From: Nymphaea colorata
Taxonomy: Eukaryota > Streptophyta > Magnoliopsida > Nymphaeales > Nymphaeaceae
Assembly (NCBI RefSeq): GCF_008831285.2
Contig: NC_045146.1
Location: 12,229,289-12,293,288 of the forward strand
Reading direction: 5' to 3'
Length of the DNA stretch: 64,000 nt
The notes beneath the pieces were generated by a model. It searched no databases. It worked only from the letters and a program-made list of their open reading frames with translations, and was not told the origin of the DNA. The translations under genes were made by a program, and so were the position numbers. Below, one piece after another: positions 50,041-62,209 of this stretch (within the stretch, counting starts at the first letter, position 1; every line of letters starts with the position of its first letter).

Positions 50041-52760
50041 TCAAGATGCTGGTTCCTTCTTGGTGCTGCCATTGTTAGAGTCGGTTGAAAGGAGTTTCGA
50101 GGAAGCAGATGTCTCACCCGCAGCCATCCCTTCCAAATGCGCATGAAACAAGGAAACAAACTCCGCTTGCAAAGGATTGTCACTGCCAATGAAGCAGTCA
50201 CGCAGGTCGTCGATGGTAATCTCGTCGAAGATACAGCTGTTGGTGCCGTCGGCGACGTCGGTATTGCCGGAGAAGAGGGCCTGGAAGATGTCGTTGATGT
50301 CAGGGAGGTCCTCCGATCCGTTGAGTAAACCGTCCATCACTTCACCCAAATCATCCAACGGTAGGAGCTTGAAAGCTCTCCTTGCAACCAATTTTGTAAC
50401 TGCCCATGCCTGCAATTGCACGAGAAAATCACACTTTCCTGAGTTCCTGACGCAAACAAGAAGCGGAACACGCTCTCCTCAGTTCCTGACGCAAACAGGA
50501 AGGGGGACAGCCGTTATAAATTTGGTTTTTGTTTGTTGTTTTCTTTTCATTGAATCCATTCATCATGTTGAGATGTCTAGCAAGGACTTTACAAGGACTG
50601 AAGATTCAAGGGTCTCTACTTGCAGGATTTTGGTTATTTATGGGATCTCATCTACAAGACTGCACACAAATAAACTGATCAATTAATGCAACGTCTAGTT
50701 TAGAATTGTCGCAACGTCACATGATTAAAACTTAGGAAGGTTTGCAAAACGTAGAGAATTGACAGTAATATATAAAAACACATCAAGTTGTTTCCTATCG
50801 TTAAAAGTACACTTAATTTTCTTCTAGTTAATAAAAAAAAATCATAAGATGATTTTCTAAATCTTTTAGTTGTTAACAACATGCAAAGTCTGTTTCTTAT
50901 TAACTCTTCTTCGAAGCATTAACCATGCTTTTAAAAGACAAAGGCGGCCGGGTGACACAAATTAGAACTATTGACGTACCCGCCACGACCTGTAACCCTT
51001 GAAAGTATGAAAATGTTAAGAGATGGCAATGTTCATCTAACTCCAGGATAAATTTGAAAAAAAAAAAAAAAGCTTAAATAACATTTGTCCTCTACCTTCT
51101 TAACACGTGATTCGAATCTTAAACTAAAGTAGCTGGAACGGACACCCTTGTGCCTCTTAAAATAGTAATCAATTATGAGCCGTCCAACCGTGTGGCAGAG
51201 CCAAAAAGTTTTAAATAAAGGGTGTGAATTATTTAAGTTTTAAATTTTAAGGGGTGCTTATATATAAATAAATAAAAATTAAGGGAGTATCAATGCACAA
51301 AAAAGTCAACTTTTGTCGGTGTTGGCAGTGGCTAACATTTGTCCGCACCTGCTTCGCCCAGCAATCTAATCATCTTAACTACTGGTTCATAAAGTGCTAT
51401 TTTAAATGTTAGTTTCATCAATAAAAAGGTTAATAATAATTAGTATTTTAAATCTTTAAAAAATGATTTTTTTTTTTTTTTTTGCATGAGTAATACTATA
51501 GATGGTCTCCTTATATACAATTAGAGCTCATATTTTCCGCTGTTTATACACATTGCTTTTGTACATATATCAACTTATACTTTGATGTCAAACAAGTTAC
51601 TTTATACCTGACATCTTGTGGATTATCCACCAAACGGACCAAGTAACTCATATATTTAGTGAACAAAGTTATATGTATGTATGTATATAGAGGGGAGGGG
51701 GCGAAAGAGAGAGATACCATATCCCTTTTCCTCCATTTCCTCTCTGAGTTGGTTACCAGTTGCTTAGTGAAGCACCCTGCGAAGGAACCACGTAATGCAC
51801 ATTCCTCAATATATATTGAATTTAATGAAGTTGGACCAGAAAAAAAATTGTAGAATTGAACTGTCAGTCTGTCAACAAGTGGTCTAATTAACTGACGAGA
51901 AGGGGGGATTTTGAGACCTCGAAATTGAAATATCAGTTGAAATCATCAGAGGGAGTACCGTTTGGACATTTTACAAGCTTAGACAATTCTCTATGCCTTC
52001 AATACATGTTCACATGTAAACCATACAGTACTCTACAGTTAATTTAACTAAATTTTTGAACTGAGAACTAGTTTTTTCATAAAGTATGGATTCCAGAACG
52101 TACACCAAAAGCACAATATCAATGTAAAAACAGTCGGTAAAATTTGTGTCCAAAATTTTTAACAAACAAGGAAAAGTGTCCATATTTGAGATGTTTGATA
52201 ACAAAATTAAAATATGAGAAATGGCATATCAGTAGAAAAAATACCAAATACTTACATGGGTGTAAAACAAAGTCGCAATTTTTGCTGCACTTGTAGCAGC
52301 AGTGGTGTATCTGAAGGCGGCAAGGATCACAGCAGGTGCTGCCTTGGGTAGGTGGGCGGAACAAGAGGTGAAGGGGGTGCTGGTGGCCGCGGCTGAGTGC
52401 CGTCCGAGGCATGTGAAGGCACAAGAAGTGGGCATCGAAGCTGCAACTCTGGCAGTGGTAGATGAAGCCGCTGCTGCCGCTGTCCCCGCAGATGTCGCAA
52501 CGGAAGGCGCCGGAGGGATGGGCGGGTGCAGAGAGAAGGTAGAGCGGGTGCTCTTGGTGGGCGGGGTGACCCTCAAGCAACGGCAGCAGCATGACGCAGG
52601 AGCGGTGGAGGAAGAAAGCGCAGCTGCGGCAACCATAGAGGTTCTCCGAAGAGATGGGCTGGCCGCATGCACCGCAACTTCCTCCCATCCCCTCCATCTC
52701 CGACTTTCCCATCGGTTCTAGCGGGTGGACGTGGCACACGTGCTGAAGCATAGTCGCCAT
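50041..52760 (-). CDS. DC1 (C1-like zinc) protein, rightmost array member
   Basis: Exon 1 is 52256-52760 (505 nt), exon 2 51718-51776 (59 nt) and exon 3 50041-50409 (369 nt), giving 310 residues. Donors are GTAAGTATT and GTATCTCTCTC; acceptors are TTCGCAG and ATTGCAG. It starts MATMLQHVCHVHPLEPMG with an AGTGCCATGGC context. Zinc units: CGAC ... YGCRSCAFFLHRSC; CDICGDSGSSGFIYHCQSCSFDAHFLC; CDPC ... CCYKCSKNCDFVLHP completed by W-C. Exon 2 is a basic linker (SERKWRKRDM). Exon 3 begins AWAVTKLVARRAFKLLPLDDLGEV, is only moderately acidic, keeps ITIDDLRDCF and HLEGMAAGE and ends in a Ser/Thr/Lys-rich tail. Exon 3 is of the WxVTK type shared with 39671-42060 and the pseudogene at 19.2 kb. Upstream in-frame Met at 52814 is possible but lies at the likely TATA region (52821-52830). 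Confidence 0.88.
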
Positions 52761-52829
52761 GGCACTACCCTTTCTTACGCAGGTCGTCTCTTCGCCATAG
52801 AAGGCCGGCCCCATGCTCCTCTAGTTATC

Positions 52830-53013
52830 GAGGAGGGTCAAGCACTTCTCATTGTTTAGTGCATCTACCGCATGACCAAGCCGTGCATTGACTGGTGAAA
52901 TATTGCATGACTTAGTCATTGATATTTTTTCGTTCATTTCGTATTCGTGGGGCCGTGCAATTCAGTTGAGAATTTATCGGATTTTGTAGGGAAAGAGCAG
53001 AGCAGATTTAATG

Positions 53014-53050
<37 letters not shown>

Positions 53051-53347
53051 GAGTGTGGCTTTCACTTGTATATTACCTGTTTAAAGGCCAAAACATGCAC
53101 ATGAAATAAGTTCATCTTCCTTGGCATTTATCCACAATCAATCTTCAAACGGATTTAAAACATTATAGATGTGGTGGGCAGGATGTAAACCCAACAAGTA
53201 GGCAATATTCTGGAGAATTACAGCATGTCAACAGTAAAAAAGGGAAATGAATATCCGTGCCAAATTTAACCTTAACAGATATTGCATGAAAAATAGCTGA
53301 ATTTGTAACAAACATCTGACGACCCGTGGTTAAGATGGCTCTACGAG
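52830..53347. other. Upstream flank of DC1 gene with (TA)n tract
   Basis: (TA)n at 53016-53048. Flanking sequence matches the 42.27-42.5 kb upstream region (aaggccaaa.catgcac.tga.a...gttcatcttcc). Confidence 0.55.
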
Positions 53348-53700
53348 CATGATGCCAGAACAAACATCACATAAACTAATGAGATAAGCAAAGCATGTAA
53401 GATATAGCCAAACGCATATGCATAACATCACATAAGCATAAGATATAGCCAAACACATAAGTATTACATCACATAGACATAAGAAATTGGGGTTTCGATA
53501 TCGACATTCAAACCATATGGACAATAGAAAATAACATATATTAAAATATAGAAGCTAATACCAAAGCGTATAACCAGTATGACAATGTCAACGGCAACTA
53601 ATGTCAACCAACGGAATGTCAAGTTCTGACTGTTTCTTGCTTCTTATTTGTAATTCCAGGACTGACCCAATATAAAAAGAGAATCACACAAACGAACGAT
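53348..53700. repeat. Duplicated upstream block with 'cacataagcataa' microrepeat, copy 4
   Basis: Same block as 1838-2105. It is the right-hand end of recognisable DC1-array sequence. Confidence 0.75.
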
Positions 53701-56700
53701 CACGTAATGACAAACTCCCCTTCGATTGCATTTCTTTTCTTTTTTCATCTCCAATTTCTTGCTTCGTGATAGCTAAATGACCTGCAGATTGTACCTTTTG
53801 CACCAATATACGACAGACTAGCATTGCTCCCGACTATATATCTAGGCAACATTGTATTTCGAGCCCATATTGACGAGGGTAAAGGTAGGTGTGGGCAATT
53901 GCCTACAAAAAATACTTATTTTTATATTGACATGTTAAGGCAATTTTTCTCATTTACATGTTGATGCCTCTTAAAAATCTAAAATTTATTGTTAATGCCC
54001 CTTAACCAGTCCTCTAAATGGTAATATGCTTGGAACACTGAATCGTAACAGTTGGAAATATTTCTTGGACCAACCAAATGACAAAGCATACGCATGCATG
54101 TGTAATGAACTAGGGACGCACTTAGTATTCCAACAAAAAAATTATTGTTTCCACGTTGGGTTGCTTATTCTGCAGTCACAAATTCACTGATGGTGGTGAA
54201 AACATTAATGCCATTTGATTGTGCATCATTTTCAACGAAATTGTTCATCATTAAGATTGTATTCAATGATGAAATTATGTAGTGCGCATGCTACTAACAC
54301 AAAATTAAACTTGTTTTCGAATGGAGAACTCAAATTGCGGTTTCAGCGTGGGAAACTGTCCATTGCAATAGACCCAAAGTTTCTATTGTGCATTGTAAAT
54401 TCGTTTCTTTTAGAAGTTTTTTCATTTATTAATCTACAAAAATAATGCTCATCCTCTATGAACTCCAAATATATTCGTGCATAAGTTTATTGAGAATGTC
54501 TATAACATTTTCCTTTTTTATTTTATTGTGTAAACCTTCAAAAACTCTGCAAATTAGTGGGTGAACCGTTTGTGATCCATAGAAAAACCTTTTTGATACG
54601 TCCTAAATAGGCTGATACATTAAGAGCAGTAGATCTTTAGGTTTGAGACCCGAAATATGAATTTAATTATTGAGACATGTATAGTTTTAGTAAAAAAGGA
54701 GGATAGAGCTGTTACGATTTTGAACTAGGTTACCATTCGACAATTTTATGCAAGTAAATTTCAGAGGATTTAGTACTCTTAGGTCTCGAAAAAAATCGTT
54801 GGTAGATATACACCAAAATAATCACCATCGACATTGATTTATTTTTACTGGCACGTACCTGATCAAAGGGAAGGTAAATAGGGAACATATATAGATGTAG
54901 CAAGCTCGGGGAAATTAATTTTCTTTACAAATGTCAAAATATTGATGTGACTTCGAATCATCAGTGGGTTACCGGTCTCTATCCAATTAACCATTCTCAA
55001 GTAAAGATTCCGGCGATCGTTTGGTATTGCTAGTCAAATCAGTATGTATATGAAGGACTTCAATATTTTGAAATTGTTTTCACTAGTTATAGTGTACTTT
55101 CCTCATAGAATTTTATATGAATATTATGGGTTATGTTATAAATTGAGAAGCTATATATATCCCGCCTTCTTTATGAAGGTTATAATTTGCAGTCTGTACG
55201 TGAAATTTGCAACCTATTTCAGAGGGGTGTTTGGCAACATGAACACTAATACAGTTTTTCAGAAATCTGTTCCAATGATTGGGGCAGAATGTCTTATCAA
55301 AAGAAGGAACATCTAGAAGAGTTTAATGTGCCGCCTTGTTCCATGAGAAAGTTCCTTCCGACGTACAGGAGGAAATACACCACGTTGGACCAGATTATAT
55401 TTATCTTTACCGCCGTTTTTGAAAGTTTACAAGAATGTCGTCTTACTAAAAGCTGCTGACTTTAGGAAATAGTAAACATCCTTTGATTCTATAAAATCAT
55501 CCCCAAACATCTGTGCTCGTCTAAATGCTAACAGAAATGTTTGAGGTGGACATCTTTATTACCGAATGAAAAAAAATCTTATGAAAAAGCCCCAAAACGT
55601 AGTTTTCCCAGGAGTTTAATTATACTTCAATTTTTTTTCCGGCATTGGGGTGGAAGCTGGAAGCTAGCGCTTGTTTGTGGATTATCATGGAAACGCAGCC
55701 GGCTGTCTATGATTTCCCAAACAGGAAGTGGTTGGTCCACTAGCCATGCACAACATTTTAAAATTTCCATGTTATCAGATGCCTGAAACGAGAATGTCAA
55801 AGTCAGATGGCAAGGCTTTGGATCGAGATATAAACAGATACAAATAGAAACATTTGTTCTACCAACCTACTTAAACAAGCAAACAAAATAAACGCCATAC
55901 CCATTTTCGAAATCATTACGTTCTATTTTGAACCCATGATCCAGGTTGGTTTGACCTTAATTGGATGATCTACATGTTCAACATGATAATGAACACTATG
56001 GTTGTGTTTCGATGACACCTTTCAGAAAATGTCGTTCTGTGCAAGTCTTTTATCTAGTTTCTGGAAATTGGTTGTATATATGAGTGACAACAACAAAAAG
56101 ACGTTTTCTGTGAACAACGAGGGAGCCTGGATATTCACGCCCTTTTGGAAACACCATTACCAAGTGCCCCTTAAATGCTGTCTTGGAGGCGAATTAACTC
56201 CAAATTTGTATTTAAGAATGTCACATAAATATGCCACACACCTTCTTTACTTGTGTGTGTTTCACGGATTGTCTGTAGGAGCGGATGTGGGAATATATGT
56301 TTCAGATCTCCTGAAACCTGCGTTCGAATTGTGAATATACATAACGGTTGTGTCGACATTACTGCCACATCTATGTCCATTTAAGAGAAAATAAAAATTT
56401 GTTTACTTTTTCTTTTTTTTCTTTTCACCTGAAAGTTCCTGCTGTAATGCGAATTTCAACTCACAAAACCAGCAGCTCGGACTCTTATTGTTGTCGTAAA
56501 AACGAGTGATGGACAGTTGTTGGTTGTTTACGAGTGGACAAGGAAAATCAACATTGAAATATGCATAAAAGCACAAATTCCAGGAATGAAAACCCGATAT
56601 CGAACCAATTCCTTTGCGAATCCCATTTTAGCGTCCAACATTCTCCACTGTCAAATTATGTTCCCATGATGGCCGCTTGGGGAGCCCTTTGATTTCAACC

Positions 56701-57640
56701 AGCATTTACAATAAATGGTTACCCTTCCTTCCTTTCGTTGGCAAGCTAAGTGGGTCGTTGAGCTCTCGGCCTCCTTCAACCCCTGTGCTGTGTAGACGGA
56801 ACTCTTGTTGGGGGTATTATCTCGTTCCTTTACAATGCTTACCGCGCAGCAATAGTTACCCATTCCATCTGAGGAGTTTTTAAAAGTTCAAGTACACTGT
56901 CCTTTCAAAATCGCATCAAGGCCAGAAAAATAGGTAGGGAAATTTATTTTGGCACCAAGTTTCTTTCGTTAGGAACTGAAGGTCACAACATGACCAAAGA
57001 ATTCTGTAAGGTACTCTGTCTTCCTCAGTCCTCAGGGCATAGAATTCTTTATTTAGGATTACAATCTGATCTGCGACAAAGAACCCCATTTCTCTTAGGG
57101 GTTGAGCTGTTCATCTTAATGTTGGAGAATTTAAAAAAATAAAATAAAAAAAATAAAAAAGCTTGTGATCACAAAATGGAGCAATTTTCTCGTGACACTC
57201 ATGTGCACATTCATCTAAACGAGCAAGCTCGGCGGGGTTAGCCACCCCCCCCCCCCAAAAAAAAAAAAAAAGAAACACTAATATGAGACGCATTTAATGG
57301 TCAAAGATTATATGTAGCTCAATTTTTTACATCTTTTGTCTTCAATTTGAGCATTCCAATCTATAAAGCGAAGGATGAAAATACTGGATTTCAGCATGAA
57401 AATCATAATTTATGAATTAGCTAACAGAAAATTGGTACTCGCAAAGTGTACTTCGCATTTCTTGCCTATAAAAAAAAACACAGGGACCCGCCTTCATGCT
57501 AATTGATAGCACCAGAACTAGGGGCAAGTTCTGAACCATATGCACGAAAGGCAGAGCAGCTAGAAGACAGGGAAGAGAGACATATCGACACGTGACTTGG
57601 TAAATGTTATTCAGGAAACGTATCCAAATAGAGGACAGAA
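53701..57640. other. Long intergenic stretch, no gene recognised
   Basis: Apart from local similarity to 48.3 kb (54140-54270) and a piece like 49.25 kb near 55680-55740 (gattTcccaaacag.aagtggtt), nothing is recognised. Frames at 55044-55316, 56002-56334 and 56677-56883 (plus) show no domains. A poly(C)/poly(A) tract lies at 57246-57271. Confidence 0.4.
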
Positions 57641-57739
57641 AACAACATACATAATGTGACATGTCACAAGGCGAAAGGTTACACATATGGAATACAATGT
57701 TGTTTGTTGTTAACCGAACCGGCCCCCATTTTAAAACAG

Positions 57740-57912
57740 GGGATGTGGAGAAAGCAGAGCCGAGGCTCTGTTCAACTCCCACCCTCAAGTTCCACGGCCA
57801 GTGCTTCAGCGACACCAACGGAAACATCTGCCACACTGAATACTTCCCTACGGGCTCCTACCAGGGCTTCCGGAGATACTGGTGCGAGAAGCCATGCCCA
57901 TCTGAAAACTAG
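57740..57912 (+). pseudogene. Defensin-like (gamma-thionin) mature-peptide exon, Cys-depleted
   Basis: After an acceptor (TTTTAAAACAG, ending 57739) the frame encodes GDVEKAEPRLC, then GQCFSDTNGNIC, TEYFPTGS, GFRRYWCEKPC and a short tail to a stop at 57910-57912. This matches the plant defensin pattern (RLC ... GxC.SD.N..xVC...E.F..G...GFRRxCxCxKPC). Of the eight cysteines, the third, fifth and sixth are replaced by Gly, Tyr and Tyr. The third and sixth are disulphide partners in the family. No signal-peptide exon was found upstream, so the gene is probably a broken or highly diverged copy. Defensins are secreted antimicrobial peptides. The downstream sequence to about 58130 looks like a 3' UTR. 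Confidence 0.65.
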
Positions 57913-58165
57913 TTACTTCCTCGTTTATAGGCCCTTTTCCGCCGTTACGAGAGGCCTCGTCCGAGAAAAGCGGCCAGTGCTGTGGTGGGGAAGCAAGTAG
58001 TAGTGATGTCTGTATGTGTCCTTTTGATGCCTGAATTCGTATCCTTCTCTGTTTCTCTTGTCAAATGCTGTTTTCGTCTTCCCGTTCCTCATGTGGAACA
58101 AATTAAATGAATTTGGCAGCAATATGTTGTCCAAGAGTTAAATCTTCATGGGCTGAACCTTGTCT

Positions 58166-58213
58166 GAGAGAGAGAGAAAGAGATAGAAGGAGAGAGAGGG
58201 AGAGAGAGAGAGA
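58166..58213. repeat. (GA)n-rich microsatellite
   Basis: Imperfect GA run with interspersed AAAG and AGGG. Confidence 0.85.
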
Positions 58214-58762
58214 GGTTAAAGATAAAATGTTTCAAGTAAATACAGTAGGACGATGGATAATCATGAATCGTGCATCCGGAATTAATAGAACTGCAGAAAA
58301 CTCGAAAGATTATATGCAGCACGCCTCAGCAAACAACAGCTTCATTCATTTTCCCGGCCGGAGATTGGCCTGAATGACTTTCAAATTAAAGAAATCGTAA
58401 GGACTAACCTCTACCAGTCATTGAAATCTGATCCAGCAAGAGTCCTTAATGTACTGCTAAACGGAGGACTCTCATGGCTGTACCACGGTGAGGCGCAATT
58501 ATGAAAACGGGTTTCCCTCATCTCCATTGGCGCAGATCTCATCCACCGTAGGATCTGGTGTTCTCATGCAAGTGTTTAACCTAGAATTCTTGCTTCCATT
58601 TGTAAGTAGTGATGACCATGTCAATGGAGAGAGCATTTATTTAATTTCTTGTCGCCTACAGCAGATTTGGACAGAGACTTCAGTCTGGCCTCCTTGTCAT
58701 TTTTTACGGCTGCCATGAGCAGATCTGAACAAGAGAGTATGGGTCCCGTTCACCAACCAAAC
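58214..58762. other. Intergenic, nothing recognised
   Basis: No N-terminal Rossmann part of the following dehydrogenase could be found here. Confidence 0.35.
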
Positions 58763-59399
58763 GAGCTGGGCCAGAAAGCCTACCATGAAATTAGCTCCTA
58801 TGGCGTGGACGGTGCCATGTGCGTCCATCGTTAGGTCACCCATGAAGAAGACTCAAACGGTGCTGTTGACGGCACAGTCGCCAAATACGGCAAGCTTGAT
58901 ATCATGTACAAAAAAGCCGGGCTACGTCGGTCCGCCGGCCCCAAACTTGCCGGACATTGGCAAGTCCTTATCGAGAAGCTCTCGAGCGTCCACGTAGTTG
59001 GTGGCTTCCTTGGAGCGAAGCATTCCGCAAGGGTCATAATTCCCGCGAGGCAGGGCAGCATAATCTTCTCGGCAAGCGTGGCTTCCGTCTTAGGCGGCCT
59101 TGGCCTTCCGACGTACTGTGCATCAAAACTTGCGATTTGCGGGCTTCTGTAAGAGCATGGCTTGCGTTTCACCATATGCTGGGTTCACTCCCATTATATC
59201 TGGATTCTCAAATATGAATGAATCTCCGTTTTCCAATGAAGCAAACAAGCATGCCTTCCGGAAAAGGGTGATTCTTAAGTAGGAGGACGTAGCTGCAGCT
59301 GCACTGTATCTTGCAAGTGATGACTCCAAGTACCCAAGTGGTCACAACCTTGTTCTAGATGCATGTTTCGCCATTGGTATGATAGGAAATTATTGAGGA
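58763..59399 (+). pseudogene. Short-chain dehydrogenase/reductase (SDR) pseudogene, 5' truncated
   Basis: Frames along the plus strand give VTHEEDSNGAVDGTVAKYGK, LDIMYKKAG (family: NNAG), GGFLGAKHSAR, GSIIFSASVAS with the catalytic Ser, TYCASK (catalytic YxxxK), then in a shifted frame SPYAGFTPIISGF, EANKHAFRK, and EDVAAAALYLASDDSK, SGHNLVLDACFAIG. This is a classical plant SDR of the type that includes secoisolariciresinol-dehydrogenase-like and zerumbone-synthase-like enzymes. An in-frame TAG lies before VTHEED, a TAA and frameshift follow YCASK, a TAG lies just before EDVAAAA, and the segment between the YCASK helix and SPYA is partly deleted. The Rossmann glycine motif is absent. It is clearly non-functional. 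Confidence 0.85.
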
Positions 59400-59429
59400 A
59401 GTGGCCCTGTCAGAAGACTTGTGCTGTCA

Positions 59430-59570
59430 TTTTTATTAGGACCGATGGAGAAGCACACGGTGAACAGCACCATCAACATTGGATGAATAGTGATGGATGC
59501 CCGTTTTCAATGCTTGTCATCGACTCATGTGGGTCTTCAATGCTTGTCATCAATCTTTTATCCAAATAAA
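59430..59570. repeat. 3' flank of SDR pseudogene, duplicated at 60.31-60.44 kb
   Basis: aggaccgatg.agaagcacac, ac.ttggatgaatagtg.tgg and atgcttgtcatc are shared with 60312-60430. A short internal direct repeat (cttcaatgcttgtcatc-type) is at 59507 and 59537. Confidence 0.6.
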
Positions 59571-59849
59571 TAAATAAAAGGAAAGGGGAAACAAATGTTC
59601 TATTTAAGTTGGTTATATATGTCATGTGTATAAAACTTCATGTGTCATTTTAATAACCACAACAAATGTTTATGTTAATAAGAAAGAAATTTTTTATAAG
59701 GATAGAAAAAATTCGCAAAAAGAAGATTTGGGGATTCGATAAAAGTAACATTTGCCAATCCATATATGCATTTGAGATTTAATAAAAGTAAAATTTGTCG
59801 CATATTATACCTTTTTAAGCAGTAAAAAAGTGTTTTCATTCTTTTGTCT

Positions 59850-60140
59850 CCCTCATAGCAGCGTTATCTCATTACCTCGTCAATATTTTATTATCTTATA
59901 CTTATGTTTAGTGTTATCTCTTACATTATCTTTTATCTCATAAACAAAATCTCATACTTATATTTACCGTTATCTCATATAATGGTTCGTTATCACATTA
60001 CTTCATAAATCTTTTGTTATCTCATAAACATTGTTTCATACTTATTTTTAGTGTTATCTCATACATCCTTACGTCTATTATCTCATTATCTCATAAAATC
60101 TTTTATTATATCATAAACATTATCTCATTATTATTTTATG
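59850..60140. repeat. Imperfect short-period repeat based on 'ttatctcata'
   Basis: About 15 diverged copies of ttatctcatta/ttatctcataa, often followed by cttat.ttta.tg. Some copies form a longer unit (cttatattta.cgttatctcata...). No coding sequence. Confidence 0.75.
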
Positions 60141-62205
60141 CACATGCATATATAATATTTAGAATATTTAGGCAAGAAAATTTGCTTATTGACAATAAAG
60201 TCGACCTCCAATGTACGCTTGTTACATACACGACGGGGGCGTTAGCTTGCAGATGATGTTTGGCTTATAAAATATAAAATGCTAACGTTCCACGTTGCTC
60301 AATGCAAGGAAGGACCGATGTGAAATGATAAATGACTCTAATGGCGAAGCACACAAAAACATCATTGGATGAATACTGGGGGATGCCCTCAACTCATTTG
60401 GGTACGCAGAAGGATGCTTGTCATCCATGATCCATTACCTAAAGAATAAATGGAAACAGTGAAAAAGGAAAAAAAATAAATAGAAAACGGATTCCAATCC
60501 TGGTTTGTAGGAAGCGTTTGGCTTTAGTAAGCACCAAGCTACAAGAAATTTGTGGAACATAAAATGCTTAATTGCCGTTTTGCTCACCTCTAGTGGACAA
60601 TCTTAAAGTGCATTTTAGTGAAAAGATCAATCTTACAACAATTGCAGACAGTAGTTTTTTCTTCTCAAAATTGCCCGAGAAAAACAGATTAATTTGATAA
60701 TTGCTGTAATGTAAGATGAATATCTTATGTATCTACGAGACAAATGGACGGCATCTCAAATGTTGCTTCTCCTCTTGTGGTGTGTTGGGTTTTGACTATT
60801 GCCCACTATTAAAAAATTATGTTTAAAACGTTATAAACTGGTAACCCGAATAAAACGTGAAATAAAACATATTAAAAAAACATAGAAAAACAAATAGTCA
60901 TTTCTCATTTTTAAGATTTTGGCCATCTTCTTGTTTTTGTCAAAATATTAATTGCTATAAAATTTGTCAAAATTTTTTTATGTTTTTCTTCATCAAAAAA
61001 AAAAACTTTGCTGTTTTATACCCACATAAAATACTCACGTTGAAAAACAACGATATTAGTAGTTATAGTTGACATTTGTAGTATAGTTTTGACAGCACTC
61101 TGTATTATTGAACTCTTAGAAGCGTTTGGATGCATCCACCTAACTCCAAGCGCCTTATATTTTTTGTACTTTTCCCTTTTTTTACCATTAGAATTGACAG
61201 ATATTGAGTTTTCGGTGAAGATAATTGTCCTGCCACGTGAACAGGGCAATTCACTCAAGCTCGCTCGGTAGAACTGGATTCGAACTCCACGCTTTGATAA
61301 AGAAGTCAAGTTCGAATCGAAAAATGATACTCGATTAAATTTGAGGATGAAAAATACCTAAAAAGAGCACTTCTTTACTTTTTACCGCAAATAAAAAATT
61401 ACCTTGATCTCCTTTGAGGTTGGAAACATGCATGCGCAGCATTGTTTTGAACGTTTCGTTTTATGATAAAAAAAAATATATAATTTTTTATACATGGCTA
61501 GACTAAACTCCAACCGAACCTTTTAGATCAAGCTTGGCTGAGCCTAGTTCAAGCGCTCTAAGCTCCAGCAGAGCAGAGCTCGAGTTAGACAACTCAAGCT
61601 CGAATTGTGACTTATGCTCCTCAAGCCGGTCAAGTCAGCTCAGGAACAGCCCTACCCTACATGTGGACAAGGAAAACAGAAATTCACCAAACGATGAGAA
61701 GAAATTGGAGACATAATTAGTGCCGGTTACCAAACCGGACAAAAACGCAAGGTAGTAGGTCTGAACCGGCCTCAGTAAGGTTGATCCGGATCCCTCTTTT
61801 TTTTTTTTTGCACTGTTTAGTTCGAAACAAGAAGCTCTGAGCACATTTTTTTTTTCAATTTCATCCTGACCTATGGGCACTTCAAGCTGTGCCTTCTACC
61901 TACTAAAAAGGCATCTTACTCGTTTTTTTCCTGAAGTGCTTTAACTTAATCGTTTTAAAGTTAGATTCGTCAAATAAATTAATTTTTTCAGTGACAATGA
62001 AACACCAAGTGAGCTCCTCGCTTATTCTCAACGCTACTGTTACTTCAGTGAAAGGTATAAATGCCTGAGCTATGTTTCAGCCGAGAGGATACCATTGACC
62101 ACATATTTTGGCTCTGTCCGATCCATTTAGAATTCGCCTCCAGTGCTGATTGCAAAAGAATCAATTATCAGGATGACTTGCGGTAAGAACTCAGCTCCTC
62201 ACCAC
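60141..62205. other. Intergenic, nothing recognised apart from the SDR-flank duplicate
   Basis: 60312-60430 duplicates the SDR 3' flank. 61540-61640 has a direct-repeat-rich segment with gctcgagtt / ctcaagctcgaattg. No gene is supported. Confidence 0.4.
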
Positions 62206-62209
62206 TAGC

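Noticed and set aside
57417-57836. 139-codon minus-strand frame opposite the defensin-like exon
   Set aside because: No domain and no splice context. The plus strand has the defensin pattern and acceptor.
61250-61300. tRNA-like B-box (ggattcgaactcc)
   Set aside because: No A-box, acceptor stem or anticodon arm can be folded around it.
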